This document shows positions 40,952 through 50,273 of a DNA stretch of 64,000 nt, piece by piece (within the stretch, counting starts at the first letter, position 1; the number at the start of each line of letters is the position of its first letter). Location: contig CAKUHU010000001.1 of NCBI GenBank assembly GCA_934659425.1, forward strand, positions 372,001 through 436,000, read 5' to 3'. The translations under genes were made by a program, and so were the position numbers. This DNA is from an uncultured Oscillospiraceae bacterium. Its GTDB lineage: Bacteria; Bacillota; Clostridia; Oscillospirales; Oscillospiraceae. The notes below the pieces were generated by a model. The model was given only the letters and a program-made list of their open reading frames with translations, did not search any database and was not told where the DNA came from.

Positions 40952-40980
40952 AGTATATCACATGCCGCTTATTTTGTCTA
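40952..40980 (-). promoter_or_regulatory. Promoter of the DNA methyltransferase gene
   Basis: Minus strand TAGACA (40975-40980), 17-base spacer, TATACT (40952-40957). Confidence 0.6.
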
Positions 40981-41059
40981 GTGGATTTTATAAAGGGGGC
41001 ATAGGAGGCCAAAGATTCTGTTTATATTGTGAAGTTTGGGGGGATACCGGGGCTTCCGC

Positions 41060-41088
41060 TTGTCTTTCGGGATACCTTGTGATATAAT
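41060..41088 (+). promoter_or_regulatory. Promoter of the ddl-murF run
   Basis: TTGTCT (41060-41065), 17-base spacer, TATAAT (41083-41088), about 50 bases before the TTG start. Confidence 0.72.
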
Positions 41089-41138
41089 CCATACTTAAGC
41101 ATAAAATGGTATTATATAGCTTTCGGGAGGGATTTCTC

Positions 41139-42191
41139 TTGAAAATCGTGGTTTTGGCTGGGGGCTTGTCCCCGGAACGCAATGTATCTCTGTCTTCTGG
41201 GATCAAAATCGGAGAGGCGCTGCGGGGACTGGGACACCAGACGGCCCTTGTGGATATGTTCTTTGGGCTGGAGGATTATCCCGGCCTTTCTGGCGAGGCT
41301 CTTTACACCCAAGCGTTTCCTGACCGTTGGCGGAAGGTGAAGCGGGAGGCTCCCGACCTGGACGCTGTGCGCGCAAGCCGCAAGTGGGATGGGAAAGGCG
41401 ACTTCGGCCCCGGCGTGCTGGAGCTGTGCCAGGGGGCGGATATCGTGTTTCTGGCGCTCCATGGGCAGTGCGGAGAGGACGGCCGAGTCCAGGCCGCCTT
41501 TGACCTGCTGGATGTCCCCTATACAGGTTCTGGCTGCTTGGGCAGCGCCATCGCCATGGATAAGGATTTGACCAAGCGGCTGGTACAAGGTTTGGTGGAT
41601 ACCCCAGCGTGGAGGTGCGCCCAATATACGCAGGCCGAGGTGGATGCCCTGGTCAGTGAGACTGACGTGCCCTGCGTGGTGAAGCCTGTGGACTCCGGCT
41701 CCTCCATCGGCGTATCCATCGCCTGGGATAAGGAGGCCCTTCGGACGGCTTTGCTGGAAGGGCTCAAACATGGAGGCCGGTGCGTGCTGGAGAAATATGT
41801 CTCAGGCCGGGAGATCCAGGTGGGCGTGCTGGACGGAAAGGCGCTGCCCGCTATTGAGATTATCCCCAAGGTGGGTTTTTACGACTATGAAAACAAATAT
41901 CAGCCCGGCGGGGCGGAGGAGGTCTGCCCCGCTCCCATCACAGCGGAACAGGCAGCGGAGGTGGCTGGCCGGACGGAAGCGATCTACAGGGCGCTGAACT
42001 TGGCCGTATACTCCCGGGCGGACTTTATTCTGGATGAGAACGGAAAGTTCTGGTTTTTGGAGATCAATACCCTGCCGGGCATGACACCGACCAGCTTGAT
42101 GCCCCAGGAGGCGGAAGCGGTGGGGATTAGTTATGATGCGCTGTGTCAGCATATCATCGACTCCTCCCTGTGCCAGCGGCGCAAACCGTAA
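41139..42191 (+). CDS. ddl: D-alanine--D-alanine ligase
   Basis: 350-residue ATP-grasp enzyme that makes the D-Ala-D-Ala end of peptidoglycan precursors. Start is TTG 41139 with CGGGAGGG upstream, giving the usual KIVVLAGGLSPER opening. HGQCGEDGRVQ, the FYDYENKY loop with the Tyr expected for D-Ala-D-Ala (not D-Ala-D-Lac) ligases, and the metal-binding FLEINTLPGMTPTSL are all present. murF follows 12 bases later, so the two successive steps of precursor synthesis are co-expressed. Confidence 0.95.
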   Translation: MKIVVLAGGLSPERNVSLSSGIKIGEALRGLGHQTALVDMFFGLEDYPGLSGEALYTQAFPDRWRKVKREAPDLDAVRASRKWDGKGDFGPGVLELCQGADIVFLALHGQCGEDGRVQAAFDLLDVPYTGSGCLGSAIAMDKDLTKRLVQGLVDTPAWRCAQYTQAEVDALVSETDVPCVVKPVDSGSSIGVSIAWDKEALRTALLEGLKHGGRCVLEKYVSGREIQVGVLDGKALPAIEIIPKVGFYDYENKYQPGGAEEVCPAPITAEQAAEVAGRTEAIYRALNLAVYSRADFILDENGKFWFLEINTLPGMTPTSLMPQEAEAVGISYDALCQHIIDSSLCQRRKP

Positions 42192-42203
42192 GGAGGAGTT
42201 GGG

Positions 42204-43595
42204 ATGGAGGCGTTGACGATCCGGGAGCTGATGGCGGCGGTGAACGGCCGGCTGCTGGGGGATTTTGACGATTTAGACGCTGTTGTGAACAAGGTGGAGA
42301 CGGACAGCCGCACCATTTCCGAAGGAGCGGTGTTTCTGCCCCTGGCGGGGGAACGGTTTGACGGACACGCCTATATCAACGCGGCCTTAGAGGCGGGTGC
42401 CGCCGGCTGCTTTACCCAGCGGGATCGGGAGAGCTATCTGCCCGGTAAGTTTTATATCAAGGTGGATTCCACCTATCGGGCCCTTCGGGACCTGGCCGTT
42501 TGGTACCGGTCGCGGTTTGACATCCCTGTAGTGGCCATCACCGGCAGTGTGGGAAAGACTACCACCAAGGATATGGTGGCCGCAGTGCTGAGCGAAAAGT
42601 TTCGGGTACTCAAGACGGAGGGCAACAAGAACAATGACATCGGCCTGCCGCTGACGATCCTCCGGCTGGAGCGCAGCCATGAGATCGCGGTGCTGGAACT
42701 GGGCATCAACCATCCGGGGGAGATGGACCTTCTCTCGGACATCGCCCGGCCCGACGTGGCGCTCATCACCAACATCGGCGATGCCCATATCGAAAATTTC
42801 GGCAGCCGGGAGGAGACGCTGAGGGCAAAGAGCGTGATTTTTGCCCACGCCCGGCCTGACGTCTATGCAATCCTCAATGGAGACGATCCCCTGCTTGCCG
42901 GGCTGCGGGGCCAGACGCCGGGAAAAGCCGTGTTCTGCGGAACGGGAGAGGGGCTGGATTACCGGGCATCGGAGCTGGAGAGCGATTGGCGCAGCCAGGT
43001 CTCCTGCCGGGTGGACACGCCCAAGGGAAGCTGCCGGATGGACATCCCCGCCCTGGGGGAGCACATGATCTACCCCACCCTCATGGCGGCCGCGGTGGGG
43101 GAGCACTTTGGCATGGAGCTGAAGGAGATCGCCGACGGGGTGCGGAACTTTGCCCCCACTAAAATGCGGATGAATATCCTGCCCCGGGCTGATGGCATTA
43201 CCATCTTAGACGATGCCTATAATGCCAATCCCCAGTCCATGCGGGCGGCCATCGAAGTGCTGGACGGTTATACGGGGGACTATAAGGTGGCGGTGCTGGG
43301 CGACATGTTTGAGCTGGGGCCGCTGGCGGAGGTCCTCCACACCGGAGTGGGAGAGTTTTTAGGCCGCAGCCATGTGGACTGCCTGGTGGCTATCGGTGCG
43401 CTGGCTAAAAACATTTATGACGCCGCCGCCTCTTCCCATGTGCCTGAGTGCCGCTATTTTGCAACGAAAGAAGAGGCGCTTCCCGTATTGAAAGAACTCC
43501 TTCGGCCAGGGACCACCGTGTTGCTGAAGGCCTCCCGGGGAATGGAATTTGAGACCATCACAGAGCGCTTGAAAGAGTGGACCCGGGAGGAATAG
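42204..43595 (+). CDS. murF: UDP-MurNAc-pentapeptide synthetase MurF
   Basis: 463 residues. It adds the D-Ala-D-Ala made by the upstream ligase to the UDP-MurNAc-tripeptide. ATP loop GSVGKTTTKD (about 113-122), EGNKNNDIGLPL, ELGINHPGEMD and DDAYNANPQSMRAAI are the Mur-ligase and MurF blocks in correct order. GGAGGAG lies upstream of the ATG. Confidence 0.97.
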   Translation: MEALTIRELMAAVNGRLLGDFDDLDAVVNKVETDSRTISEGAVFLPLAGERFDGHAYINAALEAGAAGCFTQRDRESYLPGKFYIKVDSTYRALRDLAVWYRSRFDIPVVAITGSVGKTTTKDMVAAVLSEKFRVLKTEGNKNNDIGLPLTILRLERSHEIAVLELGINHPGEMDLLSDIARPDVALITNIGDAHIENFGSREETLRAKSVIFAHARPDVYAILNGDDPLLAGLRGQTPGKAVFCGTGEGLDYRASELESDWRSQVSCRVDTPKGSCRMDIPALGEHMIYPTLMAAAVGEHFGMELKEIADGVRNFAPTKMRMNILPRADGITILDDAYNANPQSMRAAIEVLDGYTGDYKVAVLGDMFELGPLAEVLHTGVGEFLGRSHVDCLVAIGALAKNIYDAAASSHVPECRYFATKEEALPVLKELLRPGTTVLLKASRGMEFETITERLKEWTREE

Positions 43596-43674
43596 GACCG
43601 GCCGGCGGAGCGTATTTTTCCCCGGGGAGCCCTCTTGGAAAACAGAGGAAAGAGCAAATATCAGAGGTATCGCC

Positions 43675-45576
43675 ATGATCGACATTTCCGTTACCAACCT
43701 GACGAAAGAATTTGAGGTTGGCAAGAAAATATTGGACGGGCTCACCTTTCAGGTGGACCAGGGCGAGCGGGTAGGATTGCTGGGCCGCAACGGCGCGGGC
43801 AAGACCACCCTCTTTAAGCTCCTTACCGGCGAGTTGGAGCCGGACGAGGGGGAGGCCCGCACTGCCCCCGGCAAGGGGGTGGGCCTCATTTCCCAGATCC
43901 CCGTATATCCCGCGGGATACACAGTGGAGGACGTGCTGAACACAGCCTTCGACCACCTGCGGGCCATGGAGCGGGAGATGGGACAGCTGGCGGAGAGGAT
44001 GGGCGAGGGTGACCCGGCTGTCCTCAAGCGCTATGACGCGCTGAATGCTGCCTTTGAGACAAAGGGCGGCTACGATATACAGATCAATTTGAACAAGGTG
44101 TGCAACGGCCTGGACATCGGCCCGGCCATGCGGGAGCAGCTCTTTTCCGAACTGTCCGGTGGGGAGAAGACCCGGGTGAACCTGGCTCGGCTCATATTAC
44201 GGGATACGGAGATCCTTCTGCTGGACGAACCCACCAACCACCTGGATCTCCACGCCACAGAGTGGCTGGAGGATTATCTGTCCCACTACAAGGGTACGGT
44301 TTTGGCCATTTCCCACGACCGCTGGTTTTTGGACAAGGTGGTGGAGCGGTGTGTGGAGATCCAAAACGGCAAGGCGGAGTTCTATTCCGGCAATTACAGC
44401 TTCTATGTAGAGGAAAAGGAGCGCCGCTATCAAGAGAAGTTGAAGCAGTATGAAAAGGAGCAGGCTAAGATCGCCCAGCTGCAGGAGGCCGCGGAGCAGA
44501 TGCGGCTGTGGGCTTTCAAAGGCAACGACAAGCAGTACCGCCGAGCTATCAATATGGAGCGGCGCATCGAGCGCCTGCGGACCACGGACAGGCCCACCAA
44601 GGAGCGGAAGCTGACCATGGGCTTTGGCGAGCGGGAGTTCCGAGGAGATGAGGTGCTGATTGCCAAGGATTTGGGCATGGCCTTTGAGGAGCGGAAGCTG
44701 TTCTCCGGGGTGAATTTAGAGGTGGCAGGAGGGGAGCGCATCGCCCTTCTGGGCGACAACGGCACGGGAAAATCCACCTTTGTGAAGATCCTGCTGGGGG
44801 AGCTGGCTCCCACCGAGGGCAAGGTGCGCTTCGGCCCCGCCGTGCGGATCGGATATCTGCCCCAGTTGGTGAGCTTTGACCATCCGGAGCGGAACCTGGT
44901 GGACACCCTGATCTGGGATTTGAACTGCTCCACCCAGGAGGCCCGGGACCGGCTGGCCGCGTTCAATTTCCGGGGGGAGGACGTGTTCAAGGAGGTCTCC
45001 ACCCTCTCTGGCGGGGAGCGGAGCCGGCTGAAGCTCTGTGAGCTCATGAGCCAGAACATCAACCTGCTGATCCTGGATGAGCCCACCAACCACTTGGATG
45101 TGGGCAGCCGGGACTGGATCGAGGGGGCGGTGGCCGGCTATGAGGGCAATTTGCTCTTCGTTTCTCACGACCGCTATTTTATCAATGAGTTTGCCCAGCG
45201 GATCTGGATGCTGGAGAGCGGCCATATCTCCGATTTCAAGGGCACTTATCAGGAATACCTGTCCTGGAAGGAGCGGCAGAAGGCCTTTGCCAAGGGGGGG
45301 ACGCCCGCCCCTTCCAGGGAGGAGGGCAAAAAAGAGAAGCCCAGGCGCCCCGGCGGGACCAAGGAGCTGGAGAAGCAGGTGGCAGCCGCCGAGCGGGCGG
45401 TGGCCAAGGCAGAGGAGCGGCAGTATGAGCTGACCCTTCGGGCAGAAGAAGTCTCCGCCAATTATCTGGAGCTGCAGAAGGTCTGTGAGGAGCAGAAAGC
45501 GCTGGAAGAGGAGATCGCCCACCTGTATACCGTCTGGGAGCAGCTTGCGGCAGAGCTGGAGGAGGCCAAGGGATGA
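43675..45576 (+). CDS. ABC-F family ATPase (ribosome-associated type)
   Basis: 633 residues with two ABC domains and no membrane part. Walker A motifs GRNGAGKTT (about 37-45) and GDNGTGKST (about 357-365), signatures LSGGE twice, and DEPTNHLD twice. A linker of about 80 residues rich in Lys/Glu/Arg joins the domains (the P-site tRNA interaction motif region) and a C-terminal coiled coil (about 555-633) follows a low-complexity hinge. ABC-F proteins act on stalled or antibiotic-bound ribosomes; the Uup/YdiF-like C-terminal extension argues for a housekeeping member. The last four bases overlap the next gene. Confidence 0.93.
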   Translation: MIDISVTNLTKEFEVGKKILDGLTFQVDQGERVGLLGRNGAGKTTLFKLLTGELEPDEGEARTAPGKGVGLISQIPVYPAGYTVEDVLNTAFDHLRAMEREMGQLAERMGEGDPAVLKRYDALNAAFETKGGYDIQINLNKVCNGLDIGPAMREQLFSELSGGEKTRVNLARLILRDTEILLLDEPTNHLDLHATEWLEDYLSHYKGTVLAISHDRWFLDKVVERCVEIQNGKAEFYSGNYSFYVEEKERRYQEKLKQYEKEQAKIAQLQEAAEQMRLWAFKGNDKQYRRAINMERRIERLRTTDRPTKERKLTMGFGEREFRGDEVLIAKDLGMAFEERKLFSGVNLEVAGGERIALLGDNGTGKSTFVKILLGELAPTEGKVRFGPAVRIGYLPQLVSFDHPERNLVDTLIWDLNCSTQEARDRLAAFNFRGEDVFKEVSTLSGGERSRLKLCELMSQNINLLILDEPTNHLDVGSRDWIEGAVAGYEGNLLFVSHDRYFINEFAQRIWMLESGHISDFKGTYQEYLSWKERQKAFAKGGTPAPSREEGKKEKPRRPGGTKELEKQVAAAERAVAKAEERQYELTLRAEEVSANYLELQKVCEEQKALEEEIAHLYTVWEQLAAELEEAKG

Positions 45577-46247
45577 AGGCTTGGAATGGCCGAAGCGGGT
45601 ATTCGGGGCGAAAGCATGTTCTGCGGAATGTGATCCTGGCCCTTTTGGTGCTGGCTGTCCTCTGTTTTGCTGCGCTGGAGGGAGTCATCTGGCAGGAAGG
45701 GAGATCCCGGACGGCTGCGCTGGGGGGAGAGTCGGAGGTCATGGTCATCTTTGGCTGCCAGGTAAAGCCTGACGGCCCTTCCATCCTGTTGCGGGATCGC
45801 TTGGACACCGCACTGACATATTTGGAGGAGCATCCGGACATAACGGTGGTGGTCACCGGAGGCAAGGGGGATGACGAGCACATCTCAGAGGCCCAGTGTA
45901 TGTATGATTACCTGACTGCCCACGGAGTGGACGGAGAGAATATTTTAATGGAGTACCAGTCCAGGAATACCTATCAGAATATTTATTACACGCTCTGCCT
46001 GCTGACGGAAGCCGTCAGCGCAGGGGAGCTGGATGAGCCGGAGAGCTATGTTTTGGTGTCCAGTGACTTCCACCTGGCCCGCATCCAATTGCTGTGGGGG
46101 CGGGCCCAGGGAGGGGAGACGGCCAATATTTCTACTCTGGCCGCTCCGGTGAGCGATGCGCCCTCCAAAATACAGATGTTCTTCCGGGAGCCGCTGGCCC
46201 TGGTGAAATCTTTTGTATTTGACCGGAATTTTTATTTCGAGCCATAA
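45573..46247 (+). CDS. DUF218/YdcF-family membrane-anchored protein
   Basis: 224 residues: basic N-terminus, one membrane helix (about 19-41), then a DUF218 domain with MVIFGCQVKPDGPSILLRDRLDTA, VVVTGGKGDDE, SEAQCMYDYL, SRNTYQNIY and VSSDFHLARI. SanA/ElyC/YdcF relatives affect envelope integrity, and the domain lies outside the cell. The overlap with the ABC-F gene and close spacing to prfA place it in the same transcript. Confidence 0.88.
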   Translation: MKAWNGRSGYSGRKHVLRNVILALLVLAVLCFAALEGVIWQEGRSRTAALGGESEVMVIFGCQVKPDGPSILLRDRLDTALTYLEEHPDITVVVTGGKGDDEHISEAQCMYDYLTAHGVDGENILMEYQSRNTYQNIYYTLCLLTEAVSAGELDEPESYVLVSSDFHLARIQLLWGRAQGGETANISTLAAPVSDAPSKIQMFFREPLALVKSFVFDRNFYFEP

Positions 46248-46257
46248 GGGTGAGACC

Positions 46258-47319
46258 ATGCTGGATAAGTTGAAGATCATAGAGGTCCGCTATCAGGAGG
46301 TGGAGGCCAGGCTGGCTGATCCGGCCACCTACGACGACCCTGATCTGGCGGCGAAATTGAATCAGGAACAGCGGGAGTTGGCCCCTTTGATGGAGACCTA
46401 CCGGTCCTATCAGAGGTGTCGGAAAACTTTGGAGGAGGCCCAGCAGCTTTTTTCCGACCCGGAGCTTTCTGAGTTGGCCCATGAGGAGTTTTCCGCCGCC
46501 AAGGCCGCCCTTCCCGAACTGGAGGGAAGGCTTAAGGTAATGCTCCTCCCCAAGGACCCCAACGACGGCAAAAATGTGATCGTGGAGATCCGGGCCGGCG
46601 TGGGCGGCGAAGAGGCGGCCCTGTTTGCCGGTGACCTCTATCGGATGTACTCCATGTACGCCGAGGGGCGAGGCTGGAGCGTGGAGGTGGACAGCGTCAG
46701 CGAGACGGAGCTGGGCGGACTCAAGGAGATCTGTTTTACCATCCAGGGCGCAGGAGCTTACAGTCGGCTCAAATTTGAAAGCGGCGTCCACCGGGTCCAG
46801 CGGGTGCCTGAGACCGAGTCAGGGGGGCGGGTCCACACCTCCACCGCCACGGTGGCAGTCCTCCCAGAGATGGAAGAGGTGGACGTGAAGGTGGATCCAG
46901 CAGATGTGGAGATGCAGGTTTTCCGCTCCTCCGGAGCCGGAGGGCAGCACATCAACAAGACCTCCTCTGCCGTGCGGCTCATCCACAAGCCCACCGGCAT
47001 GGTGGTGGAGTGCCAGCAGGAGCGCAGCCAGTTCCAAAACCGGGAAAAGGCCATGCGCATCTTGGCATCCCGGCTCTATGAGCGGGAGCGGGAGCGGGTG
47101 GAGGGAGAGCACTCCGCCCAGCGGAAGAGCCAGGTGGGAACCGGCATGCGGAATGAGCGGGTGCGGACCTATAATTTCCCCCAGGGGAGGCTGACTGACC
47201 ACAGGGTGGGCCTGACCATCTATAAGTTAGACGCGGTGATGAACGGTGCCTTGGAGGAGATCATCGACACCCTTGTCACGGCTGACCAGGCCGCCCGGTT
47301 GGAGGAAGAGACTCAGTGA
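46258..47319 (+). CDS. prfA: Peptide chain release factor 1
   Basis: 353 residues. ATG 46258 follows AAGGGTGAG. The catalytic GGQ is at about residues 228-230 inside SSGAGGQHINKT. The codon-reading PxT region is represented by RVPETESGGRVHTS, and the C-terminal NFPQGRLTDHR is typical. RF1 reads UAA and UAG. The release-factor methylase gene prmC, often next to it, is not here. Confidence 0.96.
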   Translation: MLDKLKIIEVRYQEVEARLADPATYDDPDLAAKLNQEQRELAPLMETYRSYQRCRKTLEEAQQLFSDPELSELAHEEFSAAKAALPELEGRLKVMLLPKDPNDGKNVIVEIRAGVGGEEAALFAGDLYRMYSMYAEGRGWSVEVDSVSETELGGLKEICFTIQGAGAYSRLKFESGVHRVQRVPETESGGRVHTSTATVAVLPEMEEVDVKVDPADVEMQVFRSSGAGGQHINKTSSAVRLIHKPTGMVVECQQERSQFQNREKAMRILASRLYERERERVEGEHSAQRKSQVGTGMRNERVRTYNFPQGRLTDHRVGLTIYKLDAVMNGALEEIIDTLVTADQAARLEEETQ

Positions 47320-47407
47320 GCGGGTGTCCGGGGGCGGCAGCAGAATAACCGGTGTGAGAACGACCCATGATAGATATATCAGTCAAAAATTGAAAGGAGA
47401 TCCATTT

Positions 47408-47677
47408 ATGGAACTGCGCATTGATTTTCCCTTCCTGCCGGAGGGCAAGGACCTGACAGAAATGAAACGGGAGCTGGACGAGCTTTTGGAGGATGACGGC
47501 TGGCTCTTAGGCTCTGGACAGACTGGAGAGAACGGCTTTGTGGAGATGGAATTGGAGGATGAGAAGGTCAACCCCAAATACGGCATTTTGGCGGTGAAAT
47601 ATTACCTCCAGCGGGCTGGATTTGACAAGAAGACCACCATTGAACTGGCCGGGACCCGGACGGAAATTTTTGAGTAA
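47408..47677 (+). CDS. Hypothetical protein, 89 residues
   Basis: ATG 47408 has AAAGGAGATC upstream. A small acidic soluble protein (DLTEMKRELDELLEDDGWLLGSGQTGENGFVEMELED, then YLQRAGFDKKTTIEL). A single alpha/beta fold is likely. I do not recognise the family. It follows prfA by 88 bases and is probably on the same transcript. Good ribosome site and host-like codons make it a real gene. Confidence 0.75.
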   Translation: MELRIDFPFLPEGKDLTEMKRELDELLEDDGWLLGSGQTGENGFVEMELEDEKVNPKYGILAVKYYLQRAGFDKKTTIELAGTRTEIFE

Positions 47678-47963
47678 GCGATAGGATGGCTATAATGCCT
47701 TCTAAATGGAGAAAGAAGCTTGGAATGGTGGCAGAGGCCGCCTTGCGGCTGGCTTTTCTGTGATTTGTTCTGCTGTCTTGGCCCCATTTGAAAACCGCGT
47801 GGGACACCCCGGAGCTGTGGCCTGCTCTGGCTCCAGAGCGGCTCAGGAAGTGGCAGCTTAAATGGGGGGCTGGCCGGCGGGACATAATGCCATCCCTGGG
47901 CTGCCCCTGCTGGCCATTGGCATCACGCGCCATTTTCGAAGGCGGAAGAAAAGGTGACATACC

Positions 47964-48977
47964 ATGCAAACCAAACGACTGACATCCGGCGAGGTTTCCG
48001 CTGCCGCCCAGGTCATTGTGGGCGGTGGGCTGCTGGGTATCCCCACAGAGACGGTCTACGGCTTGGGCGCCAACGGCATGGACCCGGAGGCAGTGGAGGC
48101 TATTTTTACTGCCAAGGGCCGGCCTCAGGACAATCCATTGATCCTTCACGTGCCCTCGGCAGACTGGCTGGAGCGGTATTGTGAGGAGATTCCTCCGTCG
48201 GCATATGAGCTGGCGGAGCGCTTCTGGCCGGGGCCGCTGACCATGATCCTGCGGCGGAAGGAGAGCATTCCCGACTGTGTTACAGCCGGGCTGGACACGG
48301 TGGGGATGCGCTGCCCCGACTGCCGGGTGACCCGGGAGGTCATTGCGGCCGCCGGTGTACCGGTGGCAGCCCCCTCCGGCAACTTATCGGGCAAGCCCAG
48401 CCCCACTACGGCGGAGGCAATGCTGGAGGACATGGACGGCAGGATCGACGCTATCTTGGACGGCGGGCCCTGCTCGGTGGGAGTGGAGTCCACCATCATC
48501 GACTTGACAGTGTGCCCACCCCGCCTTCTCCGCCCCGGCGGAGTGACCTTAGAGGAATTGGAGGACGTGCTGGGTGAGGTAGAGGTGGATGACGCTGTCC
48601 GGCGCCTGATGGCGCCTGGAGAAAGGCCCCGGGCCCCCGGCATGAAATACCGCCACTATGCGCCCCGGGCCCCTGTTACTGTGGTGAAGGGCGATCCGGA
48701 TAAGACCGCGGGGTACATCGTGGCCCGGATGGGGGAGAAAAGCGGAATCATCTGCTTTGACGAATTCAATGGGTACTTTCGGGGCCGCCCGGTGGAGACC
48801 ATCGGCCCGGCCGCCGACCAGGCGGCACAGGCCAGGCGGATATTTGAGGCGCTGCGGGCCTTTGACCATATGGATGTGACTGACATCTGGGCCCAGTCTC
48901 CGGAGGATACCGGCCTGGGGTTAGCGGTAACAAACCGCCTCAACAAGGCCGCAGGGTTCCATATCATAGAAATATAG
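47964..48977 (+). CDS. tsaC: L-threonylcarbamoyladenylate synthase, Sua5 type
   Basis: 337 residues, the longer Sua5 form with a C-terminal domain. It makes threonylcarbamoyl-AMP for the t6A37 modification of tRNAs. The YrdC core (1-about 205) has IPTETVYGLGANG, FTAKGRPQDNPLILHV, FWPGPLTMIL, APSGNLSGKPSPT and VGVESTIIDLT. The PGMKYRHYAP linker (about 226-235) is the Sua5 hallmark, then a Rossmann-like tail. AAAAGGTGAC precedes the ATG. Confidence 0.95.
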   Translation: MQTKRLTSGEVSAAAQVIVGGGLLGIPTETVYGLGANGMDPEAVEAIFTAKGRPQDNPLILHVPSADWLERYCEEIPPSAYELAERFWPGPLTMILRRKESIPDCVTAGLDTVGMRCPDCRVTREVIAAAGVPVAAPSGNLSGKPSPTTAEAMLEDMDGRIDAILDGGPCSVGVESTIIDLTVCPPRLLRPGGVTLEELEDVLGEVEVDDAVRRLMAPGERPRAPGMKYRHYAPRAPVTVVKGDPDKTAGYIVARMGEKSGIICFDEFNGYFRGRPVETIGPAADQAAQARRIFEALRAFDHMDVTDIWAQSPEDTGLGLAVTNRLNKAAGFHIIEI

Positions 48978-48986
48978 TGAGATAGA

Positions 48987-49271
48987 ATGGAGCGGGCGCA
49001 AATGCGATTTGAGCAACAGGCGGAGTCTGTTGCTGTGCTCCGGGACTGGGAGGCGCTGAATGAAGATTTTTTCTGCCTGTCCACAAGGCTGGCAGGGGAG
49101 ATTCTGAAAAAATGTATAAACTATCAGATGAAGCTGGCTGTGATGGGGGATTTCACCGGATATGCCAGCAAAAATCTGGGTGATTTTATTCGGGAGAGCA
49201 ACTGCGGCCGGAGTGTGTTCTTCGTGTCTGCGGAGACGGAGGCAGTGGAGAAATTGGCAGAAAATACATGA
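48987..49271 (+). CDS. DUF4180-like protein
   Basis: 94 residues. RLAGEILKKCINYQMKLAVMGDF, then KNLGDFIRESNCGRSVFFVSAETEAVEKLA, is the characteristic DUF4180 core. The N-terminus looks shorter than usual by 15-20 residues, so it may be a trimmed version. It lies 9 bases after sua5 and 16 before the HD gene. Function unknown. Confidence 0.78.
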   Translation: MERAQMRFEQQAESVAVLRDWEALNEDFFCLSTRLAGEILKKCINYQMKLAVMGDFTGYASKNLGDFIRESNCGRSVFFVSAETEAVEKLAENT

Positions 49272-49287
49272 GGAAGGGGGAGACCAT

Positions 49288-49887
49288 ATGGCTGCATTGT
49301 CTGCTGGAGTGAGCCGGGCGGAGGCACTGAAGGTGCTGAAGACATATAACAAAGAGCCTTTCCATATTCGTCACGGCATCACCGTATCGGCTGTCATGGG
49401 CTGGTTTGCCGAAAAGCTGGGCTATGGAGAGGAGAAGGAGTTTTGGTCCTTAGTGGGACTGATGCACGATGTGGATTTTGAGCAGTGGCCGGAGGAACAC
49501 TGCGTGAAAGCACCGGAGCTGCTGGCGAAGGCGGGCTTTACGCCTGAGTTTATCCATGCCGTGGTCAGTCACGGCTGGGGCATGACGGGCGCAGATGTCA
49601 AGCCGGAGCTGGAGATGGAGAAAGTGCTTTTCGCCTGTGATGAGCTGACCGGACTGATCGGAGCTGCCGCCCTCATGCGCCCGTCTAAGAGCGTCAGCGA
49701 CATGGAGCTGAAGAGCTTAAAGAAGAAGTATAAAGATAAGAAGTTTGCCGCAGGGTGCTCCCGAGAGGTCATCGCCCAGGGGGCGGAGCTCTTGGGGTGG
49801 GAGCTGGATACCCTGATGGAGCAGACGCTCACCGCAATGCGGGAGGAGGAGAGCGGCATCGAGGCAGAGATCGCGGCCAACACGTAA
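49288..49887 (+). CDS. HD-domain putative phosphohydrolase
   Basis: 199 residues. ATG 49288 has GGAAGGGGGAG upstream. HD metal-binding residues: His in NKEPFHIRHG, HD in LVGLMHDVDFEQWPEEH, His in HAVVSHGWG and Asp in LFACDELTGLI. Such hydrolases act on nucleotides or other phosphoesters; the substrate is unknown. It is co-directional with its neighbours in a tight run. Confidence 0.88.
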   Translation: MAALSAGVSRAEALKVLKTYNKEPFHIRHGITVSAVMGWFAEKLGYGEEKEFWSLVGLMHDVDFEQWPEEHCVKAPELLAKAGFTPEFIHAVVSHGWGMTGADVKPELEMEKVLFACDELTGLIGAAALMRPSKSVSDMELKSLKKKYKDKKFAAGCSREVIAQGAELLGWELDTLMEQTLTAMREEESGIEAEIAANT

Positions 49888-50003
49888 GCGGGGGGGAGAT
49901 ATGGCGGTGCTGATCGGAGGATATGCTGCCGCGGCGGTGTCGCTGCACGGAATATTTGACGGCCCGATATGGATGGCTCCCTTCTATCCTCTGGTAGTGG
50001 CCG

Positions 50004-50273
50004 ATGATGCATCTGGTATTTCATGTGGCCATTGCGGCGTTGGTGCTGGACCCGTTGATTATCTGGGCGGCCTGCATGATCGGCATTCTCTGGACGGTCC
50101 AGTGGATTTTTTGGGAGCATGGAGTGGTCCGGGGCTCTCTGGCGCGGCGGGAGAGCAGGGGCAAGCTGGCCCTCCGGGCGTTGCTGGCCGCTGTGTCGGC
50201 AGTAAGTTTGATTTTAGCCTTCGCCCTGCGGAAGAGATGGAGGAGTGAAATAAGAGAGGAGGTCAGAGCATGA
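50004..50273 (+). CDS. Small membrane protein, 89 residues
   Basis: Two to three hydrophobic helices (about 4-34 and 62-76) with a basic tail. Its stop overlaps the coaE start (GCATGA), which supports this frame. A different frame from ATG 49901, with its own strong GGGGGGGAG site, is open to 50248 and has a hydrophobic N-terminus; a past frameshift joining the two is possible. Function unknown. Confidence 0.6.
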   Translation: MMHLVFHVAIAALVLDPLIIWAACMIGILWTVQWIFWEHGVVRGSLARRESRGKLALRALLAAVSAVSLILAFALRKRWRSEIREEVRA

